From positions 1 through 34,038 of IMG/VR virus record IMGVR_UViG_3300034104_002530: a stretch of DNA of 34,038 bases, one strand, 5' to 3'. The notes beneath the pieces are model-generated. The model worked only from the letters and a program-made list of their open reading frames with translations, was not told where the DNA came from and did no database searches. This stretch comes from a virus. The position numbers and the translations under genes are program-made. Positions 8,115 to 16,811 of the stretch are shown in pieces. Every line of letters begins with the position of its first letter. The first letter of the stretch is position 1.

Positions 8115-10592
8115 CTAAGTTGACCTTTGGTAAGTATAAACTATATCGGATGCTGTACCCACAATAAACATTTTCTTTTGATCTGTGCTTAGTGCAATAC
8201 CGTGTGGTGCAGATTCTTGAGCACCAATACTTAAACTCTTATTATCATATGTTGCTGTAGAAATATCCCAAGCTGTTGATAGTGTATATTGATAAACCGT
8301 GTCATTAGTGCTACCAGCAACAAGCACTTTCTTACCATCACTACTAAATGCCATTGCAAGTGGGCTGTTTTCTTGTGATGCTACCGATAAGAATTTAGAC
8401 GCATATGTTGCTGTAGAAACATCCCAGGGTGATGATAGTGTATATTGAAATATTCTATCATTTGTAGAACCAAGAATATACATCTTGGTGCCATCATCAC
8501 TAAAGGCTAGTGATTGCGGGTTGGTGTCTTGGGCAGATACGTCTTTGCTCTTAGATGCATATGTTGCTGTAGAAACATCCCATGCCGTAGAAAGTGAATA
8601 CTGATAAACGGTATCTCTATCAATACCAACAATATACATTGTATGACCTTCAGGGTGAAACTGAACCTCGCGGGGGTCTTTATCACCGGGGCCAGCATTT
8701 GACGTATTTGCAATCGATATACTTTTATTCATATAAGTTGCTGTTGATACGTCAAATGACGTTGATAATTTATATTGATATACTCTGTCATTATTTAAAC
8801 CCATAATATACATTCGTCTACCCGATGGACTAAATGTCAGACCTGTAGGTTGAGAATCTTGCGAAATAAACACGTTTGCTGATCTTAGCGTTGCTTTATC
8901 AACACTTAATGTAATTGGTAAAATTGCTTCTTGATTATAAAGAATATTATGATTGTGTGATAGATTTGTATTAGATACAAATTGATAGCTACCAAACATC
9001 TTGGAGCCTGATGGGTGCAACACTCTCTTGACAACATCTCTATATCGATCTACAATTTCAGTAACCTTAATCAGATATGAATATTCTTGATAGAAATCAT
9101 TATCTTGTAGTCTCATATTCCAGCTAAGGAATCCTTTGGTATCAATATAACGTCCTGGCTGAGTTATAACGCCCGCAATAATAGGTTTAATATCAGCATT
9201 ATATGTTGTATTTCTAATGGTAAATCGTTGATTACCACCCAAGTCAGTATTTTGATCTATTGTTGGCCCAGTGCCGCGAGAATTGACTACAATAGCATCA
9301 GCAAATTTATCAAATGATGCATCAGATGATACTATCTCTAGGCCTGTAATTGCACCAGGTGCACGTATTGCGATGATAACAGCATCATCACCCTTAAGTC
9401 TACCAGCCTCACCAGCAAGTCCTTGCTCAAATACAATTTGATCGCGCGCCACTACGGTTGGGAGTTCAGGAACATAACCACTACCAACACTAGTGACAGA
9501 AATAGCATTAATTGTACCAGCAACGGAGTTTGAAAAGTGCAAAGATGATGCTAACGTTGATGATATATTGGCAACTGCTAAGTTTGCAAACACAGCAGCC
9601 GTATTAGTACCAAGAGACACAAAAGTAGGGCCCGTATTAAGAAGTACGTTTGATAGCGGACCAATTTGATCTGTGTTTAAGCTAACAAATGTGGTATTAG
9701 ATAGGGAAGATACTATTGCAGCCGCACCCGTTCCAGACCCACCATTTACTGATATTACGGTTTGCCCTAAACGATAACCGCTACCACCTCTATTGATACG
9801 AAATGATACAGGCCCTCGATCATTTGTTGATGATACTCTTGCCGACGCAGTAGCACCGGATGATGTTATTACAACAGCATCACCAGATTGATGGAATGCC
9901 CCCGGGTCGACAACTTCTTCAATACCAATCAAGCTACCAAATGCTGAAGTAATTGTTGCATTGTTGCCTAAATCATCCGATACTGTTTCACCATCAACAA
10001 ATGTACCGACAACATTTTCAACAAGTAGTTCAAATAATGGGTGACCAAGAACAACTACGCGAGTAACCTTTTGTACTCTGGCCGTAGCACCTGAAACAGA
10101 GCCGACAATATTTCTACCATCAAGATTTGTCGGTAATGTTGAATATGGGTTACCAACTCTAAGAATTGTTTCTCTCACCCATCTACCATCAGACGCTCTT
10201 AGAATGTAATCGCCTGGGTAAACAAGTTCTATCTGCTTATTGAATAGTGCATAGAACAGAAAATCATATGAAAATTTTGACCCTCTAGTTCTATAGAAAT
10301 CTCTGATATGCTTGACTAGTAATCTTTTGTCAGCCAAAACATCCTTGGGGATGTTTATCATAAACTCTCGACGAAAATATTCAACAAATGAATCTAGTGT
10401 TCGGTCTATATCTTGATAGTCAATCAAGCTGCGAGTCGCATTACCCGCCTGCCCAGACTGCTCCATAAATTCGTAATACGCTTTTAAGAACGAAACAAAT
10501 CTGGGTCCTTCTTCGCGTATGAACGCAGGAAACTGCGACTCAATGAGCGGAGATAATTTTACGAAGGTTTCTTCGGCGCCTGATATTGCCAT
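8115..10592 (-). CDS. Baseplate wedge protein in the gp7 position, with C-terminal propeller-like repeats
   Basis: An 825-residue protein between gp6 and gp8, the place of gp7 in T4. Residues 1-140 are a helical domain (LSPLIESQFPAFIREEGPRF, a YYEFMEQ helix, and FYRTRGSKFSYDFLFYALF) that is widely conserved in T4-like marine phage baseplates. Residues about 150-540 are Gly/Ser/Thr-rich beta modules, including SGATARV segments. Residues 582-825 hold five tandem repeats of about 52 residues, each with the pattern P-x-x-L-x-F-S-x-DG-x-x-MYI-x-G-x-x-ND-x-VYQY-x-LST-x-WDVSTATY. This looks like an NHL/YncE-type beta-propeller, the last blade being short. T4 gp7 is 1032 residues and has no such ending that I know of. 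The ATG lies one base after the gp6 stop. gp7 equivalence is by position; a ligand-binding role of the propeller is inferred. Confidence 0.75.
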   Translation of the reverse strand: MAISGAEETFVKLSPLIESQFPAFIREEGPRFVSFLKAYYEFMEQSGQAGNATRSLIDYQDIDRTLDSFVEYFRREFMINIPKDVLADKRLLVKHIRDFYRTRGSKFSYDFLFYALFNKQIELVYPGDYILRASDGRWVRETILRVGNPYSTLPTNLDGRNIVGSVSGATARVQKVTRVVVLGHPLFELLVENVVGTFVDGETVSDDLGNNATITSAFGSLIGIEEVVDPGAFHQSGDAVVITSSGATASARVSSTNDRGPVSFRINRGGSGYRLGQTVISVNGGSGTGAAAIVSSLSNTTFVSLNTDQIGPLSNVLLNTGPTFVSLGTNTAAVFANLAVANISSTLASSLHFSNSVAGTINAISVTSVGSGYVPELPTVVARDQIVFEQGLAGEAGRLKGDDAVIIAIRAPGAITGLEIVSSDASFDKFADAIVVNSRGTGPTIDQNTDLGGNQRFTIRNTTYNADIKPIIAGVITQPGRYIDTKGFLSWNMRLQDNDFYQEYSYLIKVTEIVDRYRDVVKRVLHPSGSKMFGSYQFVSNTNLSHNHNILYNQEAILPITLSVDKATLRSANVFISQDSQPTGLTFSPSGRRMYIMGLNNDRVYQYKLSTSFDVSTATYMNKSISIANTSNAGPGDKDPREVQFHPEGHTMYIVGIDRDTVYQYSLSTAWDVSTATYASKSKDVSAQDTNPQSLAFSDDGTKMYILGSTNDRIFQYTLSSPWDVSTATYASKFLSVASQENSPLAMAFSSDGKKVLVAGSTNDTVYQYTLSTAWDISTATYDNKSLSIGAQESAPHGIALSTDQKKMFIVGTASDIVYTYQRST
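8118..8849 (-). repeat. Tandem in-frame repeats of 156 bases encoding propeller blades
   Basis: The 3' end of the gp7-position gene consists of five in-frame units, most exactly 156 bases (52 codons) apart. The same phase point (the CATATGTTGCTGTAGAAA stretch of the plus strand) recurs at 8246, 8402 and 8558 with near-identical flanking bases. The first unit is six codons longer and the last is truncated after 30 codons. High DNA identity between units 2 to 4 suggests recent duplication. Confidence 0.8.
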
Positions 10593-10593
10593 G

Positions 10594-12438
10594 TTAGAAT
10601 GTCGTCAGCTGTGATATTGAAGTTGCGCCCAGAGTCGCACTATTACCAACTGTGCTAACACTATCAAGGCGAGCATCAATAGACCCAGTGTTATCATTTA
10701 TAAGTGTTATTTTTGCACCAGCTATTAGTAATATTTGATTGCGAATCGGTGTGACGTTATAATCATCAAGCTCAACACGAACATCAATTTCACCAGTTGG
10801 TACTGATGTAGGTTGAAATGCGTTTAGTGTTATCAAACCAGTCATATAATCTATTGTGCCTACATTCTTGATGTAAGTTCTTGTGCCCTGTGACACGTAG
10901 TAGGCACGAACATTACCATTACCGTCATCATCTAAGAAAGCAGTAAACCCATTTATGGTAAATGATGTTGATGACGTTGCTGTTAAATACCCATCGCTCG
11001 GGTGATATATCATTCGATTAAATGATATGCGATATGTGTTTGATTGCGTAGTTGACGGCAAGAATTTCTTTTGAGCTTCAATTTTAGCCGTGCTTGATAC
11101 TATCGAATCTTCAGCCGAATCGATTGAATCCAAAAATCTAGAATATCTAAACTTACCTTCAAATCGATTCAGATTTGTTGATTCATATGCTATGACTTTA
11201 TTAGCAACGCGAACAGCAATTTCAGATGGTTGCAATGTGGTTAAGAGCGGGTCATATCTGACAATCAATGTTGGTACAACATAGAGATATGTTGGGTCAA
11301 CAATTTCTAGATCAATAGATTGCACATTATATGGCTTAATGCTTAATTTAATACGCTCTTTTCGATTTGTTGATACGAGAGTCCCAACCTTAGGCTTCAC
11401 GCAAGCGTAGACTTTACCAAATATCGGTGGATCATTTTCTTCACCACCCCAAACATTGACAGCCGACAGATCAGGGTTATCGCGCAGAATAATTCTCTTA
11501 TAATCTTCTCTGGTCACCGCACGATTTTGAGTTTCATAAAGTCTCGGTGCATTAAATCTAATAGATTCTATTGATTCAATCTCCGCACCACCTGTTGCAC
11601 GCTCAACAGTTGTGAGGGTAAAGCTACTCTGCCCACCAACTGTGCTTACGGCTGTAAAGTTATTTGCACCGTTTGCTCTTGTACCATTTGTAACTCGGTA
11701 CGACACTGCAACTGTGCTGTTAAATGCGGGCTTCTTACCAAGAACATTGTCACCAAAGCTAATTTTGTATAGCTTGTTACGATCAGGTTCTATGAAGAAA
11801 ACTCTTGATGTTGAATTGACAGTTCTTAAATCGGATGCCTGCGTGTATGTTAGTGTATTACCCGAAGTTGTGACAGAGACAGTTATGCTTGATGTATCTG
11901 TATTTGCGTTAGGTAATACAAATGCGGTATTGGCAGCAGAAAACAAGAATCTATGCGTTAGCGGCACACCTTCTGTTATCTGTATGAAACCGTTAAATCT
12001 ATTTGAAGAATTTGCAGTTATTGGGTATGACTGTGGCGTAACAAATGTGTATGATACACCATTAACCGTTGCTCTAAATTGTGTATTTTTAGCAATGTTA
12101 ATCGTGCGAAACGTTGAATTTGCGGGCGTGGTAAATGATACACGCACATTAGCTGTTGGTCCGCGTGTTGAAGTTGGTAGATACCCAAGCAGCTTCGCGC
12201 GCGATACAACGTTGTCGTAAATCTGTGCGGTATCAAGAAATGCTTCATTTGCTGCCATGTTTGCATAGAATGCATTGTAATACGTGTTATACGCTAGAAG
12301 ATCGATGAGTGTACCGATAGCCGAATCTTCAAAATCGAAATCTGCAAAATCTGGCTTACCCGCGATAAAGTTTCTCAGATTTAGTCTGATGGTATCAAAG
12401 TCTAGCCCAGTTACTGTGATTGCACTATTTGCTACCAT
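10594..12438 (-). CDS. gp6: Baseplate wedge protein gp6
   Basis: A 614-residue gp6 homologue (T4 gp6 is 660). In T4, gp6 forms the continuous ring that joins the wedges around the hub. The family signature is plain in the first 90 residues: LDFDTIRLNLRNFIAGKPDF, DFDFEDSAIGTLIDLLAYN, YYNAFYANMAANEAFLDTA and then the GYLPTS turn, all close to the T4 sequence. The middle part carries a RAVTREDYKRIIL motif common to gp6/gpJ-type wedge proteins (about 300-330). The C-terminal region (about 440-610) is beta-rich and more variable. The ATG overlaps the gp25 stop codon (TAATG), so the two wedge partners are translationally coupled, and the next gene starts one base after its stop. Confidence 0.93.
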   Translation of the reverse strand: MVANSAITVTGLDFDTIRLNLRNFIAGKPDFADFDFEDSAIGTLIDLLAYNTYYNAFYANMAANEAFLDTAQIYDNVVSRAKLLGYLPTSTRGPTANVRVSFTTPANSTFRTINIAKNTQFRATVNGVSYTFVTPQSYPITANSSNRFNGFIQITEGVPLTHRFLFSAANTAFVLPNANTDTSSITVSVTTSGNTLTYTQASDLRTVNSTSRVFFIEPDRNKLYKISFGDNVLGKKPAFNSTVAVSYRVTNGTRANGANNFTAVSTVGGQSSFTLTTVERATGGAEIESIESIRFNAPRLYETQNRAVTREDYKRIILRDNPDLSAVNVWGGEENDPPIFGKVYACVKPKVGTLVSTNRKERIKLSIKPYNVQSIDLEIVDPTYLYVVPTLIVRYDPLLTTLQPSEIAVRVANKVIAYESTNLNRFEGKFRYSRFLDSIDSAEDSIVSSTAKIEAQKKFLPSTTQSNTYRISFNRMIYHPSDGYLTATSSTSFTINGFTAFLDDDGNGNVRAYYVSQGTRTYIKNVGTIDYMTGLITLNAFQPTSVPTGEIDVRVELDDYNVTPIRNQILLIAGAKITLINDNTGSIDARLDSVSTVGNSATLGATSISQLTTF

Positions 12439-12836
12439 TAGCGTATGGCCTCCAATGTCAACGAGACGGTAGCTGGTGCCTCTGAATTTCTAACTGAAAA
12501 AGAAATATTTACTTTTAAATTGTTGCTGTCGGGTTCTGCATCAACACCAACGCCAAGTAATGTTGCTCTTTCTTCGTATGATTTGATGGCATAATCAACA
12601 TCAGATTTTATATTCATTTCGATTGCGGGGTCCATCAAATCGAAAAGACGATATTTTATGTCAGACCCAAATAGTGGTCTAAAGGGTCTTTCGCCTCTGT
12701 CAGTAAGAATAAGAGACTTAACAGCTTGCTTCACGGCGTCAGAATTCTTACGCATAATAAGCTTACCAGTAACCGGATGCATCTTCATATTAAGATCGAA
12801 ATCTTTATATACTGGGGTTTTTATAGCACCGGCCAT
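12438..12836 (-). CDS. gp25: Baseplate wedge protein gp25
   Basis: At 132 residues this is the same length as T4 gp25. The gp25-like fold is supported by VYKDFDLNMKMHPVTGKL at the start, a helix VKQAVKSLILTDRGERPF and the R-P-L-FGSDI stretch at residues 53-60, which contains the region of the EPR motif used for contact with gp6 and the sheath-end. The C-terminal half alternates strands typical of the family (LKVNISFSVRN, then VSLTLEA). In T4, gp25 is a core wedge component that starts sheath polymerisation. GGAGAG sits five bases before the ATG, and a late-promoter-like GATAAATA lies 22 bases upstream, so gp25-gp6 may have their own late transcript. It overlaps gp6 by one base. Confidence 0.93.
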   Translation of the reverse strand: MAGAIKTPVYKDFDLNMKMHPVTGKLIMRKNSDAVKQAVKSLILTDRGERPFRPLFGSDIKYRLFDLMDPAIEMNIKSDVDYAIKSYEERATLLGVGVDAEPDSNNLKVNISFSVRNSEAPATVSLTLEAIR

Positions 12837-12857
12837 GTAAGCTCTCCGTTTCTGGCA

Positions 12858-12865
12858 TATTTATC
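12858..12865 (-). promoter_or_regulatory. Candidate T4-type late promoter box for gp25-gp6
   Basis: GATAAATA on the minus strand in the 44-base gap between the 270-residue gene and gp25, ending 22 bases before the gp25 ATG. It has the same 7-of-8 match to TATAAATA, and the same distance to the start codon, as the box before gp8. Confidence 0.5.
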
Positions 12866-12880
12866 AAGATTGTAAATGAA

Positions 12881-13693
12881 TTATCGACCGGAGAGCAAAT
12901 CACTAATTCTATTTTGTATATCACCCATCTGCTGAGTTAATGATTCTCTAGCTTCAGGTGAGCTTTCAAAATTTCTCTGCAATGACAGTCTATATCTTTC
13001 GACTGTCAGTTGTTCTACCTGTTGACGACGAAGATTAGCTAAAGTTGTTTCAACTTGTGTGGGTGTAGCATCAGCTACGCCAGCTGGTGCGGGTAATTGT
13101 TCTCTAGTTATTGCAGACTGCGCAGCGGTTGACGTATTAGGTGATGATTCAACTTCAGGTGCAGCGGGGATGGGTTCTGGTGGTGGTGCAGCTTCAGCTG
13201 GTTGATTTGACGGTGGGTGATTTGCTGGCTGTTCGGCAGCTGTCGCAGACGCTTGACATATGCTTACGCCAGATAATAGATTGTTCAATAGCCCATTCAA
13301 GTCAATGTTTGGGAACAATAACTGTATTCTAAGATATTGTGACAAAAACCCAACAGGGTCATTTATTAATCGAACAAGTGACGCAATTTCCTGTTCAACT
13401 TGATTGGCTAAACTGCGCACTGGACCTAAAACATTTGATATGGCAGATGATACAACGGCCGTCACCTGTGCAGTCATCAAAGCTGGAAGATTTTGAACAA
13501 ACGCAACGATATCGGTTGCGGTTTGTACTGCATTATTGATAGCAGTAGTTGCGGTGTTTATTGCTGATCTAACCTCAGATAGAGCAGAGCCAACACCACA
13601 ACCAGATGTGATAGCTTGCTGAGCAGAATTTATTATTGAAGGGTTAGATACTAATGCATTTTGGATTTCTTGAGGTGATGATGGTATTGTCAT
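12881..13693 (-). CDS. Unknown tail-hub-region protein with helical N-terminus and Pro/Ala linker
   Basis: A 270-residue protein whose ATG overlaps the gp5 stop (ATGA). Residues 1-110 are predicted helical, rich in Ala, Ser and Val with few charges. Residues 110-150 continue as amphipathic helix (LVRLINDPVGFLSQYLRIQL and a following LLNNLLSG). Residues about 151-205 form a Pro/Ala/Glu linker of low complexity. Residues about 210-270 are a charged helix with heptads, probably a coiled coil. I do not recognise the family. Its place between the spike gene and the wedge genes, in a late operon of structural genes only, suggests a minor hub or spike-associated protein or a chaperone. It has no catalytic motif and no signal peptide. 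It could be an analogue of a T4 hub protein not seen here, such as gp28, but nothing in the sequence proves that. Confidence 0.7.
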   Translation of the reverse strand: MTIPSSPQEIQNALVSNPSIINSAQQAITSGCGVGSALSEVRSAINTATTAINNAVQTATDIVAFVQNLPALMTAQVTAVVSSAISNVLGPVRSLANQVEQEIASLVRLINDPVGFLSQYLRIQLLFPNIDLNGLLNNLLSGVSICQASATAAEQPANHPPSNQPAEAAPPPEPIPAAPEVESSPNTSTAAQSAITREQLPAPAGVADATPTQVETTLANLRRQQVEQLTVERYRLSLQRNFESSPEARESLTQQMGDIQNRISDLLSGR

Positions 13694-14928
13694 GGGTTAA
13701 GATCAATCCTTGAGCCTTTAATTGTAGTTGGGCCAGGTGACCCAGCTGTCAAAGAGGATTTACCTGCAATAGACGCATCGCCACCAGAACCAATATCAAT
13801 ATCACCCGCAGACACTTGTGTCATCTTACCAATAGATGCAGTCAAGACAGTGCCGCTAATGATATTTGTTACATTACCACCTGCGGTATAATCGTGCGTA
13901 GATGCATAATTTTCTGATACTGTACCACCAACACCTCTAACTCTGTTGCCACCAACAGTCTTTGAATCGTTAGTGTTAATTTGAGTTACAGATGAACCAA
14001 TAACTTCAGTTTCTTGATTGCCTTCTATCTTAGATGTCATATTACCAACAACATGCAAGTGATAATTACCCATTACTTCCTGAATCATATTACCATCGAC
14101 TCGCACGCGCGCGTCACCTTGAATAGTGACACTACATTCACCAAATATCATTACCTTCTTATCTTTTACGACAATCTCATAATCGTCACCAACTATTCTT
14201 GTTACCCTAGTACCATCATCCATTATTTCTCTGTTGGTACCTGATGCATGATATTCGTGTATGCGTCGAGCACCGTTAGTGTCGTCAACTTCAAAGATAT
14301 GCCCAGATTCAGTAGTGCGAACGTGATTGAATGGGTATAGTGGTGGAGTTGTCGTTGCGTGTAATTCGGGTTGACTCCAAGTTGGCGTCTCATATGTCGC
14401 AGCTGACTCATCATATGAAACAGATGATGTTGCCCGTATTGCTGCTTCAGGTACGCTTGTTAGACGAGTTGCCATACGATCAATCGTATTGACATTACCC
14501 ATGTATTCTTGCCCACCTGCAGCCAGTGCAGATGTATCAGGTATACCTTGTGCTAGTGGGTATGTACCGTATGGGTCATTGAACCCCTCAGTAGAAGAAG
14601 GACCATCACCAGAAACACCATGAAACGACCCCATGACCATTGGGCTTTGTGCTTTATTACCGTCTAGAAAGAAACCGACTACCCACGAACCTTCAACAAG
14701 ACCTGTTGGTGAGCTACCAATGCCGCTTGTAGATGCTGAAGAAGTCGGGACCATGACTTGTGCCCAAGGTAATGATTCTTTTGGTAATTCAGTTTTGTTG
14801 GGTGTGTGCCAACCAAAGCATCTAACGCGAACACGACCAACTCTTAGCGGGTCATTGCGATCTTCGACAATACCCATAAACCAAGTAAAGCCATTTGTGC
14901 CTAGCCATTCATCATCACGTACCGGCAT
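13690..14928 (-). CDS. gp5: gp5-like central spike protein without a lysozyme domain
   Basis: A 412-residue spike of the gp5/VgrG type. Residues 10-110 are an OB-fold domain (FTWFMGIVEDRNDPLRVGRV, the FGWHTPNK stretch, then VVGFFLDGNKAQSPMVMGSF). Residues 110-220 are a flexible linker. Residues about 225-412 make an intertwined beta-helix with eight-residue repeats such as V-x-GN at VDGNMIQEVMGNYHLHVVGN, and the chain ends in a Gly-rich segment. T4 gp5 is 575 residues because a phage-type lysozyme lies between OB-fold and helix; here that domain is absent and no catalytic residues are seen. The protein should form the membrane-puncturing needle under the gp27-like hub. It lies three bases downstream of the hub gene and overlaps the next gene. 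Confidence 0.88.
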   Translation of the reverse strand: MPVRDDEWLGTNGFTWFMGIVEDRNDPLRVGRVRVRCFGWHTPNKTELPKESLPWAQVMVPTSSASTSGIGSSPTGLVEGSWVVGFFLDGNKAQSPMVMGSFHGVSGDGPSSTEGFNDPYGTYPLAQGIPDTSALAAGGQEYMGNVNTIDRMATRLTSVPEAAIRATSSVSYDESAATYETPTWSQPELHATTTPPLYPFNHVRTTESGHIFEVDDTNGARRIHEYHASGTNREIMDDGTRVTRIVGDDYEIVVKDKKVMIFGECSVTIQGDARVRVDGNMIQEVMGNYHLHVVGNMTSKIEGNQETEVIGSSVTQINTNDSKTVGGNRVRGVGGTVSENYASTHDYTAGGNVTNIISGTVLTASIGKMTQVSAGDIDIGSGGDASIAGKSSLTAGSPGPTTIKGSRIDLNP

Positions 14929-14931
14929 ATA

Positions 14932-16233
14932 CTATCTCCCATCGACTGGCTGAGAATAAGAATCCTTGACACATTCTAGCGCAGTACCATAACGCAACCC
15001 TCGCGGACCTACTCTATGAGCCAAAGCAACTATGAGATATTTACCACCCGAAAATCCATCTGTTTGTCTGCGCCTAAGTGAGCTTTCACCTGACTGCGGT
15101 ATTCTAATTTCAATCGTATCACCAACAGATAAGTTACTATCACCATGCACAAGTATTTTTGTTACGTGCGACATAAGCTCAGCTTTTGATGCAGTTTCCG
15201 CAGCCAAAAACTCTTGTCTGCGCCGAAACACGTTTTGTGAATCAGTATCTCTTTCTGTCACAAACGGTATAGTGCCGCGATATGAATTAGATACTATAAA
15301 TTTTTCGCGTGATATTGAAGAGCCAAATGTTTGAGATGATTGAGGTGACAATTTTGGGTTAGAAGATGAATGATCATAGCTTGCAAAATCTCGATTATAG
15401 AGATATGTCGATGTTCTAAATCTTTTTGCAACAGGGTCAATTGATAATACTTGCGTACCAAACTGACCTGACGATACGCCCTCTAAGATATCAAAACCCA
15501 CGTCTTCTTGCATTGATACTATACGATTTCTCTCAAACGCACGGTCACCTGCAATTTTATTTTCAAGATAATAAAATGTCTTTTTCACTGGCTGACGCAT
15601 TAGATATTGAAAAGAGGCAAAATTATACCCCTGCGAATTCTCAAAAAAGAAATAGTTAGATGTGCTTCTTATGTCCTGAGATTTTGCTTCATCTGCTAGA
15701 TAATTTAAAGCAGTAAATGGGCTAACTCTTGGAAATATTGAGTCAAAAGTACCTTCAGTCTGTTCTAGCGTTACTAGTCTTTTATTTGATATTGACGCAA
15801 CATTATCATCAAATATCTTTTTGGCCATATCAGCAACATTTAATGATTCTTGCGAATTTGATATGATAGTGTATTGATCTCTTAGCATTTCTGGTGATGC
15901 GGCAAAAATTTCATACCCGTCAGCACCTGGGTTAATTCTTGTTTTGCTTGTTAGCTTATAAACTTGCATTGACCCAGTTATGCGTCGAGAATTTCTTTCA
16001 CTATCTGAAAATGAAAAAGTTATAGTCTCACCACCTATTATCGGCAAAGATGATCTTAACCCAATACCATCAACAATGCTTAATGTTATAGATGCTGAAG
16101 GTTGATCTAAGCTTTCATAATAACTTGTCTCAATTACCAAATCGGATATGTCTATAGATTGACCTGTTGTAGTAGACTTTATTGATATTCCGTGGACTAG
16201 GCCAGTACCTGACCTCTGCTCATATTGCGACAT
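14932..16233 (-). CDS. gp27: Baseplate hub protein, gp27-like
   Basis: A 433-residue protein encoded directly before the spike. It has the layout of gp27/gpD-type hub proteins: a tube-like barrel at the start (SIDISDLVIETSYYESLDQP, then SITLSIVDGIGLRSSLPI and ETITFSFSDSE), a helical insertion around DMAKKIFDDNVA, a second barrel (FTALNYLADEAKS through NYFFFENSQGYNF), and a C-terminal domain with GDTIEIRIPQSG and GKYLIVALAHRV. T4 gp27 is 391 residues and forms the trimeric torus that links the gp5 needle to the tube. The start codon overlaps the gp53 stop. The order 53, 27-like, 5 keeps hub and spike together, unlike T4 where gene 27 is far from gene 5. The family call rests on fold pattern and position; sequence identity to T4 gp27 is clearly low. 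Confidence 0.8.
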   Translation of the reverse strand: MSQYEQRSGTGLVHGISIKSTTTGQSIDISDLVIETSYYESLDQPSASITLSIVDGIGLRSSLPIIGGETITFSFSDSERNSRRITGSMQVYKLTSKTRINPGADGYEIFAASPEMLRDQYTIISNSQESLNVADMAKKIFDDNVASISNKRLVTLEQTEGTFDSIFPRVSPFTALNYLADEAKSQDIRSTSNYFFFENSQGYNFASFQYLMRQPVKKTFYYLENKIAGDRAFERNRIVSMQEDVGFDILEGVSSGQFGTQVLSIDPVAKRFRTSTYLYNRDFASYDHSSSNPKLSPQSSQTFGSSISREKFIVSNSYRGTIPFVTERDTDSQNVFRRRQEFLAAETASKAELMSHVTKILVHGDSNLSVGDTIEIRIPQSGESSLRRRQTDGFSGGKYLIVALAHRVGPRGLRYGTALECVKDSYSQPVDGR

Positions 16234-16811
16234 TATGCGTACAGCGACCTAAATGCGTCAAGTATTGCTGGGACATACGAGGGTTTTATAACATCAATAG
16301 TTCTGTTTTTCTCATTTTTTGATATTTCAAAATCATATACAGTAACAGCTTTTCTCATGGTCGGCGATAATGATGTGTATGTTGTTTGATCAACAATCAA
16401 CGTTTTTTCTGGGATATCAATAGTATCACCGTCAGACGTTATCACTGATGATTTAGTTTGAATTATTTGCTCATAATGATGAACAGTCGCTTGTGCGTTT
16501 GATATGCTACCATATCTATTTCTGAGGTATTCATTTATTTCATATTGCGTTCTTGGCCACTCATAATATGGGTCAATCATTTCATTTGGTAAAAGTATCA
16601 ACCAATCAAGATTAGAATCACCATAAAAATCATATGCGACATTATCAGGTCTTTGACCTTCAATAACGTCATAACGATAAAAATCAATTAGTGTTCTGCG
16701 ATAGAAATCACGTAATATGAATCTCTTGGTAACATCAACTGCCAAGAGAGAATTAGACATATTAGGTAGACGATATTGAATCGATGGGAAATTTGAGAAA
16801 TATTGTGTCAT
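16233..16811 (-). CDS. gp53: Baseplate wedge protein gp53
   Basis: A 192-residue protein (T4 gp53 is 196). The N-terminal part has the conserved pattern of the family: YFSNFPSIQYRL, a VTKRFILRDFYR segment, YRYDVIEGQRPDNVAYDFYG and then the LDWLILLPNEMIDPYYEWP block. The repeated tyrosines with YDFYGDSNLDWLIL make this one of the easier T4 baseplate proteins to recognise. gp53 clamps the wedge to the hub in T4 and binds peptidoglycan through a LysM-like fold. The C-terminal part (about 105-192) carries the substrate-type strands VYDFEISKNEKNRTIDVIKP. It overlaps gp48 upstream by four bases (ATGA type) and the hub gene downstream by one base. Confidence 0.9.
   Translation of the reverse strand: MTQYFSNFPSIQYRLPNMSNSLLAVDVTKRFILRDFYRRTLIDFYRYDVIEGQRPDNVAYDFYGDSNLDWLILLPNEMIDPYYEWPRTQYEINEYLRNRYGSISNAQATVHHYEQIIQTKSSVITSDGDTIDIPEKTLIVDQTTYTSLSPTMRKAVTVYDFEISKNEKNRTIDVIKPSYVPAILDAFRSLYA

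Noticed and set aside
8118-8849. CRISPR-like array from regularly spaced repeats
   Set aside because: Units are in-frame 52-codon protein repeats without short palindromic repeats or unique spacers.
11612-12220. 202-codon plus-strand open frame inside gp6
   Set aside because: Antisense shadow of a well-identified gp6; no binding site and no family look.
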